Source: an uncultured Solirubrobacter sp. (GTDB lineage: Bacteria > Actinomycetota > Thermoleophilia > Solirubrobacterales > Solirubrobacteraceae). Taken from it: a stretch of DNA of 5,152 bases. The DNA lies in assembly GCA_937871635.1 (NCBI GenBank), contig CALMNS010000661.1, positions 1 through 5,152 of the forward strand, read 5' to 3'. The position numbers and the translations under genes were made by a program. Every line of letters begins with the position of its first letter. Positions within the stretch are counted from its first letter, which is position 1. Shown piece after piece: positions 1 to 5,152 of the stretch. Under the pieces are notes generated by a model, which was given only the letters and a program-made list of their open reading frames with translations, was not told the origin of the DNA and ran no database searches.

Positions 1-2623
1 GCTCCACGTCGAGCGGCACGCCCGGCATGGCGACGGCGTAGGCGGGCACGACGCCGCCGAACTCCTGCTCGATCCGCGCCGAGCGCCGCGCGTACACGGC
101 CTCGCGCGACTTCCAGTGCGAGAGCACCGGGGCGGCGATGAAGACGGACGAGTAGGTGCCGGAGATCGTCCCGACGATGAGCGCGAAGGCGAAGTCCTTG
201 AGCGTGTCACCGCCGAAGAAGAACAGGCCGAGCACCGGGAGCACGGAGCAGAAGCTCGTGGCCAGGGAGCGGACGATGACCTCGGACATCGACCGGTTGA
301 CGATCTGGGAGAACGTGGCGCTCGGCATCCGCGGCACGTTCTCGCGGATCCGGTCGAACACGATGATCGTGTCGTAGAGCGAGAAGCCCAAGATGGTGAG
401 CAGCGCCGCGACCGTCGACGTCGTCACCTCCAGGTCGGCCAGGGCGTAGATGCCCGCCGTGATCAGGATGTCGTGCGACAGGGCGATGAGGACGGGGACG
501 GCGTACTTCCACTCGAAGCGCAGCGTGATGTAGACGCCGATGATCAGCAGCGAGGCGATCACCGCGATGATCGCCGAGCGCGCGACGGACTCCCCGAAGG
601 TGGGGCCGATGGTCTCGAGCGTCGGCTGCTCGACGAGCCCGAACCGCGCGTCGAGCGCGTCGTTGACCGGGTTGACCGACTCGGGCCGCAGCGTCTCCGT
701 CGAGATCTGCACGACGTTGTCGCCGAGCTCCGGGTTGTCGACCTCCTGCAGGGTCGCGTCCCCCACGCCGGCCTCCTCGAGCACACCGCGGACCTGCTCG
801 ATCGACGCCGGCCGTTCGAGCGGAGCGGTGATCCGCGTCCCCGACTCGAAGTCGATCCCGAAGTTCAGCCCGAGCCCGGCGATGCCCAGCGCGCCGATCA
901 GGAGGATGACGCCGGAGGCGGAGAAGAAGTACCGCGACTTGCCCATGAAGTCGAAGCGGATCCTCGACGGCTTGTCCGAGGCCCCGAGCGCCGCTCGCGA
1001 GCCCAGCAGCTTCGTCCCGCTCAGCGACAGCAGGATCGCCTGGGTGGCGAGGACCGCCGTGAACAGCGACACCACCACGCCGATGCCGAGCGTGAAGGCG
1101 AAGCCGCGCACCCCGGCGGTCGCCAGCAGGAAGAGGATGAAGGCGACGAGCAGCGTGACGACGTTCGCGTCGGCGATCGTGGCGATCGCCTTCTTGTAGC
1201 CCTGGGCGATCGCCTGGCCGACGGATCGGCCGTTGCGGATCTCCTCCTTGATCCGTTCGAAGATCACGATGTTCGCGTCGGCCGCGACGCCGAGGGTGAG
1301 GATCAGGCCCGCGATCCCCGGCAGGGTCAGCGTGATCGGGACGAGCTTGACCAGCGCGTAGAAGTACAGGCCGTAGACCGCCAGTGCCCCCACCGCGATG
1401 GCCCCGAGCACCCGGTAGAAGAGCAGCAGGAAGAGCGCGACGATGATGAAGCCGCCGATGCCCGCCGTGATGCCCTGGTCGAGCGCCTGGGCGCCCAGGG
1501 TCGAGGAGACCTGCGAGCGCGAGATGACCTCGAGCCGCAGCGGCAGGGCGCCGATCTTGAGCAGGTTGGCGAGGTTCTGCGCCGAGTCGATCGTGAAGGA
1601 GCCGGAGATCTGGGCGCCATTGACGCCGTCGATGCCGTCCGGGTTCTCCTGGTAGTTGATGTAGGGCTTCGAGACGAGCTCGTCGTCGAGGGCGATCGCG
1701 AACTGGTGCGACGCCGCGATCGCGTTCGAGCCGGGCGGGGCGTTGTCCAGGCCGCGGATGGCGATGTTCCGCGTCGTCTCCTGGAACGCCCGACGCCCTC
1801 GGTCGGTGAAGTCGAAGGTGACGATCGGCTCGTTCGTCGCCTGCTGGTCGAAGTTCTGCTCCGGGTTGCGGATGTCCGTGCCGCTCAGCGCCGGCCGGTC
1901 GTAGAGGATCCACCACCGGTCGGGCGCCGGCGGGTCGGGCTGGGCCTCGGTCGGCTCGGGCGGCTCGGCGCGGAGCAGGAGGATCCCGCGCGGGACGGTG
2001 AGGAACTTCGCCCCGCGCCGCTCGGCCGGGGACAGCGACTCGCGGGCCTCCGCCTCGTTGGCGAAGGCCTGGCCCTCGGCCAGGGGCTGGTTGTTCGCCG
2101 CGAAGGCGTAGGTCCGGGGCGCGTCCGCGGCGACGGAGCGCGGGAAGTCCTGGGCCGGGCACTGCGAGGCCTGCTCCGCCGCGCGGAAGAGCCCGTTGAT
2201 CGGCGTGACGCCGCCGTCCTTCTCGGTCGGGTTCGGCCGGCAGTCCTCGTCGAGGACATTCGTCTCCCAGTCGTAGAGGAAGAGCTGGGCGGTCGAGCCG
2301 ACCTGCTCGGCGGCCTCGTCGGCGTTCTCGACGCCCGGGAGGTTGACCTCGAGGCCGGGCGGGTTGTTGCCGGAGATCCGGATCTCCGGCTCGGAGACGC
2401 CGAACGCGTCGACGCGCTGGCGCACGAGCTGCAGCGACCGGTCCAGGGCCTCCTGGGTGACCGTGGGCTGCGCCTTGGTCGGCTTGGCCTCGTAGACGAG
2501 CTGGACGCCGCCCTGGAGGTCCAGGCCGAGCGACGTCGGCTTGGACGCGACCACGTACGCCGACCCGGCGATGAGGCCGAGGACGAGCAGCAGGACGAAG
2601 AGGGAGCGTCTGCGAACGGACAT
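1..2623 (-). CDS. secDF: Fused protein translocase subunit SecDF (3' end beyond the window)
   Basis: This membrane protein assists SecYEG/SecA export, using the proton motive force to pull substrates out on the outer side. The frame is open for 874 codons and leaves the window without a stop. SecD half: TM1 about residues 7-26, GLDLQGG at 33-39, RVDAFGVSEPEI at 70-81, a long extracytoplasmic P1 region to about 380, then five TM segments (about 385-403, 406-426, 434-455, 483-503, 508-533). These include GVAADAN at 445-451, with the conserved Asp449. SecF half: it begins near FMGKSRYFF (559-567), with GIDFESGT at 589-596, a short periplasmic domain to about 673, HD at 717-718, GFSLYDT at 746-752, DRIREN at 757-762 and a last TM ending near 834. 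A polar tail of at least 40 residues follows. The ATG at 2623 is chosen because an in-frame TAG lies 9 nt upstream and TM1 follows directly. Known fused SecDF proteins such as B. subtilis SecDF are nearer 740 residues, so this one is long, mainly in P1 and the tail. Identity is very secure. Confidence 0.96.
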   Translation of the reverse strand, partial: MSVRRRSLFVLLLVLGLIAGSAYVVASKPTSLGLDLQGGVQLVYEAKPTKAQPTVTQEALDRSLQLVRQRVDAFGVSEPEIRISGNNPPGLEVNLPGVENADEAAEQVGSTAQLFLYDWETNVLDEDCRPNPTEKDGGVTPINGLFRAAEQASQCPAQDFPRSVAADAPRTYAFAANNQPLAEGQAFANEAEARESLSPAERRGAKFLTVPRGILLLRAEPPEPTEAQPDPPAPDRWWILYDRPALSGTDIRNPEQNFDQQATNEPIVTFDFTDRGRRAFQETTRNIAIRGLDNAPPGSNAIAASHQFAIALDDELVSKPYINYQENPDGIDGVNGAQISGSFTIDSAQNLANLLKIGALPLRLEVISRSQVSSTLGAQALDQGITAGIGGFIIVALFLLLFYRVLGAIAVGALAVYGLYFYALVKLVPITLTLPGIAGLILTLGVAADANIVIFERIKEEIRNGRSVGQAIAQGYKKAIATIADANVVTLLVAFILFLLATAGVRGFAFTLGIGVVVSLFTAVLATQAILLSLSGTKLLGSRAALGASDKPSRIRFDFMGKSRYFFSASGVILLIGALGIAGLGLNFGIDFESGTRITAPLERPASIEQVRGVLEEAGVGDATLQEVDNPELGDNVVQISTETLRPESVNPVNDALDARFGLVEQPTLETIGPTFGESVARSAIIAVIASLLIIGVYITLRFEWKYAVPVLIALSHDILITAGIYALADLEVTTSTVAALLTILGFSLYDTIIVFDRIRENVPRMPSATFSQIVNRSMSEVIVRSLATSFCSVLPVLGLFFFGGDTLKDFAFALIVGTISGTYSSVFIAAPVLSHWKSREAVYARRSARIEQEFGGVVPAYAVAMPGVPLDVE

Positions 2624-2650
2624 AACGCCCTACGAGCCTACTTGGGCGCC
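2624..2650 (-). promoter_or_regulatory. Possible stem covering the secDF ribosome binding site
   Basis: In the transcript, CGCCC (2648-2644) just after the stop of the zinc-ribbon gene can pair with GGGCG (2630-2626). Two G-U pairs can extend the stem at its base, and the loop is 13 nt. The 3' arm contains AGGG, the only Shine-Dalgarno-like sequence before the secDF ATG. A ribosome ending on the upstream gene would cover the 5' arm and keep the site open, which would couple secDF translation to that gene. The pairing is read directly from the sequence; the regulatory role is inference, and a 5-bp GC stem is common by chance at this GC content. Confidence 0.3.
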
Positions 2651-2651
2651 G

Positions 2652-3101
2652 TCACTTCGAGGGCGTGAGCACGAGCAGCAGGCCGCCGTCGTCGTCGTAC
2701 GCCGGGAAGAGGTCGGCGACGGCCTTCGCGGGGAGGTCGCCCTCGGCGTTGACCGTGACGGGCTTGCCGAGCTGGCGCACGCCCCACTCGAGCACGGTGC
2801 CGACCGCGTCAGAGCCGCCCCCGAAGTCCAGTCCGAGCACGTCGGTCGCCTCGCGGCCGATCACCTTCTCGTCGCTCAGTCCGGTCAGCTCCTTCGAGCC
2901 CCGGCCGCAGCCGATGATCCGGCCCTGATGGTCGCAGACGAAGAAGGCGGCGTTGGGCGCCGGGTAGTAGTCGTCGAGGAGCTCGAAGAGGAAGCCGAAG
3001 CCGCACTTCGAGCAGCCCTTGGGCTGGTTGCGGAAGCCGGCGGTGCGGTCCGTCTGGGTCGAGCGGTGGCCGCAGTTGGGACAGATGAAGAGGTGGGCCA
3101 T
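2652..3101 (-). CDS. Zinc-ribbon protein with PAS-like sensor domain, function unknown
   Basis: The protein has 149 residues and no signal peptide or TM segment, so it is probably cytosolic. Residues 1-37 form a zinc ribbon with two knuckles, CPNCG at 7-11 and CSKCG at 30-34. Residues about 40-147 read like a single PAS domain: FFVCDHQGRII at 53-63 resembles the first PAS strands, SKELTGLSDEKVIGRE at 69-84 resembles the helical region, and DDDGGLLLVLTP near the end resembles the last strand. Two further cysteines (56 and 65) lie in the PAS core. There is no kinase, cyclase or helix-turn-helix output domain, so if it signals, it does so through a partner or the ribbon itself. It lies 39 nt after ruvB and 28 nt before secDF, the position yajC usually occupies, but it does not resemble YajC. 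The ATG at 3101 is the first start in frame and the ribbon begins at once. No clear Shine-Dalgarno sequence precedes it. That it is a real gene is well supported; the PAS assignment is by pattern only. Confidence 0.85.
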   Translation of the reverse strand: MAHLFICPNCGHRSTQTDRTAGFRNQPKGCSKCGFGFLFELLDDYYPAPNAAFFVCDHQGRIIGCGRGSKELTGLSDEKVIGREATDVLGLDFGGGSDAVGTVLEWGVRQLGKPVTVNAEGDLPAKAVADLFPAYDDDGGLLLVLTPSK

Positions 3102-3129
3102 ACGGCGATCGAGAGTACGCAGAGCGAGT

Positions 3130-3141
3130 AAACGCGCGTTT
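3130..3141. repeat. 12-bp perfect palindrome between ruvB and the zinc-ribbon gene
   Basis: The sequence aaacgcgcgttt reads the same on both strands and overlaps the last base of the ruvB TAA stop. It makes up about a third of the 39-nt gap. It has no loop and weak A/T outer pairs, so it is a poor terminator. It could be a dimer-bound operator site or chance. No good promoter boxes are placed around it; the best -10-like string on the minus strand is TACTCT (3117-3112), without a matching -35. Confidence 0.4.
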
Positions 3142-4184
3142 TAGAAGAGCGGTGTGGCCGCGGGCGGCGGCACGAGCCCCAGGTGGGCGAACGCGCGGCG
3201 GGTGGCGCAGCGGCCGCGCGGGGTGCGCTGCAGGAAGCCGCGCTGCAGCAGGTAGGGCTCGTAGACGTCCTCGATCGTGTCGGCCTCCTCCCCCACCGCG
3301 ACGGCCAGCGTGGAGAGGCCGACGGGGCCGCCGCCGAAGCCGTCGCAGATCGTCGCGAGGATCTCGCGATCGAGCCGGTCGAGCCCCTCCTGGTCGACGC
3401 CCAGCAGGTCCAGCGCCGCCTCGGCCGCCTCCGCGTCGACCCGGCCGCCCGAGCGCAGGTCGGCGTAGTCGCGCACCCGCTTGAGCAGGCGGTTGGCCAC
3501 CCGCGGGGTCCCGCGGGCGCGCGCGGCGATGGCACGGGCGCCGGCCGGCTCGATCTCCACCCCCAGCACCCCGGCGCTGCGATGGACGATCCGGGCGAGC
3601 TCGTCGGGGTCGTAGTGCTCCAGGCGGTGCTGGATGCCGAAGCGGTCGCGCAGCGGGGTGGTGAGGAGGCCAGCCCGCGTGGTGGCCCCGATCAGCGTGA
3701 AACGAGGGAGATCCAGCGTCACGATCCGCGCGCCGGCCCCGGCGCCGACCGTGATGGGGAGCTGGTGGTCCTCCATGGCGGGGTAGAAGGTCTCCTCGAG
3801 CGCCCGCGGCAGCCGGTGGATCTCGTCCACGAAGAAGACCGCGTTGGGCTCGAGCGCGGTGAGGTAGGCCGCGACGTCGGCCTTGCGCTCGAGCGCCGGG
3901 GCGGCGGTGGGCTGGAAGTCCACCTCGAGCTCGTCGGCCACGATGCGGGCCAGCGACGTCTTGCCCAGGCCGGGCGGCCCGGCGAGGAGGACGTGGTCGA
4001 GCGCCTCGCCGCGGGCGCGCGCCGCCGCGATGGAGACGCGCAGCTGCGCCTTGACCGACTCCTGCCCGACGAAATCGTCCAGGCGCCCCGGACGCAGGGT
4101 CCGCTCGGCGTCGTCCTCCGGCGTGGGGCGGGCGCTGTGGACCAGATCGGCGGCGATGACGCCGGGGGTGCGGATCGGGTCCAC
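3141..4184 (-). CDS. ruvB: Holliday junction branch migration DNA helicase RuvB
   Basis: This AAA+ ATPase forms hexameric rings beside RuvA on a Holliday junction and pumps duplex DNA to move the branch point. With a GTG start it has 347 residues, the normal family length. Landmarks are the entry motif RPGRLDDFVGQ (31-41), Walker A GPPGLGKT (69-76), Walker B ending in DEIH (120-123), sensor 1 GATTRAG (166-172), and PLRDRFG (177-183) with the likely arginine finger Arg179. After these come the sensor 2 region GTPRVANRLLKRVRDYA and the C-terminal winged helix with FGGGPVGL and EDVYEPYLLQRGFLQRTPRGR. The frame stays open upstream to 4355, but that stretch is an Arg/Gly/Ala-rich shadow of ruvA. 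The GTG at 4184 lies 2 nt after the ruvA stop and has GAGG 8 nt before it (4193-4196), so it is the preferred start. All key residues are present and it should be active. Confidence 0.97.
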   Translation of the reverse strand: MDPIRTPGVIAADLVHSARPTPEDDAERTLRPGRLDDFVGQESVKAQLRVSIAAARARGEALDHVLLAGPPGLGKTSLARIVADELEVDFQPTAAPALERKADVAAYLTALEPNAVFFVDEIHRLPRALEETFYPAMEDHQLPITVGAGAGARIVTLDLPRFTLIGATTRAGLLTTPLRDRFGIQHRLEHYDPDELARIVHRSAGVLGVEIEPAGARAIAARARGTPRVANRLLKRVRDYADLRSGGRVDAEAAEAALDLLGVDQEGLDRLDREILATICDGFGGGPVGLSTLAVAVGEEADTIEDVYEPYLLQRGFLQRTPRGRCATRRAFAHLGLVPPPAATPLF

Positions 4185-4186
4185 GC

Positions 4187-4777
4187 TCAGCGCCTCGATT
4201 CCCGCAGCGCGTGGGCGATGAGGTCCTCGGGCGTGCCGCCCGGCGCGCCGTCGAGCAGCCCGTCGGCCTCCTGGGGCGAGAAGCCGAGCCCGAGCAGCCC
4301 CTCCCGGGCGATGCCGCGGGGATCGTCGCTGCGGGTGATATCCGTGCCCGCCCACCCGTCCTCGGCCGGAGCCGCCCCGACCTTCTCGCGCAGCTCGACG
4401 ATGATCCGCTCCGCGGTCCGCTTGCCGATCCCCGGGACGGCCTGGAAGCGGGCGGCGTCGCCGGCCGCGAGCGCGGCGAGCAGCTCGCGCGGCGGGCCGC
4501 CGGAGAGGACGGCGAGGGCCACCTTCGGTCCCACGGACTGCACGCCGATGAGCAGGAGGAAGAGGTCGCGCTCCTCCTCCGCGTGGAAGCCGTAGAGGGC
4601 CATCGCGTCGTCGCGGACGATCAGGTGGGCGTGCAGCGAGGCGCCCTTGCCGACCGCGGGGACGTGGCGCAGCGTCTCGGCGGAGACGGCGAGCCGGTAG
4701 CCGACGCCCCCGCTCGTGAGCAGGACGACGTGGTCCCCCCGCCGCTGGACGACCTCGCCCGAGACGAGGGCGATCAC
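4187..4777 (-). CDS. ruvA: Holliday junction-binding protein RuvA
   Basis: This protein binds and opens the four-way junction as a tetramer and loads RuvB. It has 196 residues, typical for the family. Domain I (about 1-65) is the OB fold, starting MIALVSGEV and ending in VRDDAMALYGF. Asp56-Asp57 sit where the acidic pin lies in E. coli RuvA (Glu55-Asp56). Domain II carries two helix-hairpin-helix motifs, GVQSVGPK (78-85) and VPGIGKRTAERI (114-125). A variable linker (about 134-150) leads to domain III, the RuvB-binding three-helix bundle, which runs to the end. The start is GTG. Its last two bases and the following A form the TGA stop of ruvC, a GTGA overlap, and no strong Shine-Dalgarno sequence is visible. 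Translation therefore probably depends on coupling to ruvC. Two bases separate its stop from ruvB. Confidence 0.97.
   Translation of the reverse strand: MIALVSGEVVQRRGDHVVLLTSGGVGYRLAVSAETLRHVPAVGKGASLHAHLIVRDDAMALYGFHAEEERDLFLLLIGVQSVGPKVALAVLSGGPPRELLAALAAGDAARFQAVPGIGKRTAERIIVELREKVGAAPAEDGWAGTDITRSDDPRGIAREGLLGLGFSPQEADGLLDGAPGGTPEDLIAHALRESRR
4193..4196 (-). promoter_or_regulatory. Shine-Dalgarno sequence for ruvB
   Basis: GAGG inside the last codons of ruvA sits 8 nt before the ruvB GTG. It supports the start at 4184 over the longer upstream frame. Confidence 0.6.
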
Positions 4778-5152
4778 GCCGGCACCGGCGCCGTCCGGGT
4801 CAGCGCCCCGCGCAGCGGCGCGCCGTTGGCGTGGCAGATGGCCACCGCCAGGGCGTCGGCCGCGTGGTCGGGCCGCGGGAGCTCGGCGAGCGAGAGGAGG
4901 ACCTGCACCATCCGCTGGACCTGGCCCTTGTCGGCCCGCCCCGAGCCGCAGACCGCGCCCTTGACCTGCTGCGGCGTGTAGTCCCGGCAGGCCACGCCGC
5001 GCTGGGCGGCGGCGAGCATGACCACGCCGCGCGCCTGACCGACCGCCAGCGCCGAGCCCGCGTTCGCCCCGAAGTAGACCGCCTCGAGGGCCACCGCCTC
5101 GGGCGCGTGCTCCTCGATCAGCGCGCCGACCCGGGCGTGGATGGCCGCCAGG
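4774..5152 (-). CDS. ruvC: Crossover junction endodeoxyribonuclease RuvC (5' end beyond the window)
   Basis: RuvC is the dimeric RNase H-fold nuclease that cuts Holliday junctions symmetrically. Only the C-terminal 125 residues are in the window. The family is about 160-190 residues, so the first strand with the first catalytic Asp is missing. Within the fragment, LEAVYFGANAGSALAVGQARG (from residue 22) contains the second catalytic acid, Glu23, matching E. coli Glu66. DYTPQQVKGAVCGSGRADKGQV is the conserved substrate-binding stretch. PDHAADALAVAICH near the end carries the last catalytic pair as His96 and Asp99. E. coli has Asp138/Asp141 here, but Thermus thermophilus RuvC is known to use His at the first position, so this is an accepted active-site variant. 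The TGA stop overlaps the GTG start of ruvA. Confidence 0.95.
   Translation of the reverse strand, partial: LAAIHARVGALIEEHAPEAVALEAVYFGANAGSALAVGQARGVVMLAAAQRGVACRDYTPQQVKGAVCGSGRADKGQVQRMVQVLLSLAELPRPDHAADALAVAICHANGAPLRGALTRTAPVPA

Noticed and set aside
207..2162. 651-codon open frame on the minus strand inside secDF
   Set aside because: It is a shifted frame within secDF with a Pro/Arg/Gly/Ala-rich product and no family motifs; the correct frame carries all SecD and SecF signatures.
116..2668. 850-codon open frame on the plus strand opposite secDF
   Set aside because: It shares exact codon boundaries with secDF, so its stops can only arise from TTA, CTA or TCA codons in secDF, which are rare at this GC content. 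Its product is an Arg/Asp/Glu-rich mirror of membrane protein codons with no recognisable domain.
2541..3131. 196-codon plus-strand open frame opposite the zinc-ribbon gene
   Set aside because: It is in register with the zinc-ribbon gene on the other strand; the product is low-complexity Glu/Ala/Val-rich.
3120..3145. Rho-independent terminator after ruvB
   Set aside because: The palindrome has no loop, weak outer pairs and no U tract, so a stable hairpin terminator is not supported.
4185..4355. Longer N-terminus for RuvB
   Set aside because: The extra 57 residues are an Arg/Gly-rich shadow of ruvA and match nothing in RuvB; the GTG at 4184 has a Shine-Dalgarno sequence and gives the normal length.
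3183..4595. 470-codon plus-strand open frame opposite ruvB and ruvA
   Set aside because: It is in codon register with ruvB on the opposite strand, the same high-GC artefact, with no domain features.
4211..4981. 256-codon plus-strand open frame opposite ruvA and ruvC
   Set aside because: It is in register with ruvA codons, and its composition is that of an antisense shadow.

Overview
The window is a compact, very GC-rich (about 70% by eye) bacterial segment. Every gene I can support lies on the minus strand, so it is transcribed right to left. The order in transcription is ruvC (5' end beyond the window), ruvA, ruvB, a small zinc-ribbon/PAS-like protein, and a fused secD-secF whose 3' end runs off the left edge. 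The gaps are tiny: a 4-nt overlap, 2 nt, 39 nt and 28 nt. This fits one operon. No stretch over 300 bases lacks a gene, and I see no RNA gene, mobile element, CRISPR array or clear terminator. No convincing promoter is visible either, so it probably lies upstream of ruvC, outside the window.

Right third (about 3141-5152): the Holliday-junction resolution set. RuvA binds the four-way junction, RuvB is the AAA+ motor that drives branch migration, and RuvC is the resolving nuclease. Catalytic and nucleotide-binding motifs are visible in RuvC and RuvB, and the helix-hairpin-helix motifs are visible in RuvA.

Middle (2652-3101): a 149-residue soluble protein with an N-terminal CxxC-x19-CxxC zinc ribbon followed by a PAS-like sensor fold. 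In many actinobacteria, and in a related form elsewhere, the gene between ruvB and secD is yajC, which encodes a small membrane protein of the Sec accessory complex. Here that slot holds an unrelated, apparently cytosolic protein. This is the least expected feature of the window.

Left half (1-2623): one uninterrupted reading frame covering both SecD and SecF, the proton-motive-force-driven subunits that help pull proteins out of the Sec channel. Most actinobacteria carry them as two genes, so the single chain is noteworthy.

The GC content, the ruvCAB to secDF order and an actinobacterial-type SecF motif (Tyr in place of the usual Asn in the GYSxND signature) suggest an actinobacterium. A deep branch such as Thermoleophilia/Solirubrobacterales is my guess, not something the sequence proves. 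The window looks like housekeeping chromosome, with no sign of recent transfer. The long plus-strand open frames are antisense artefacts of high GC.
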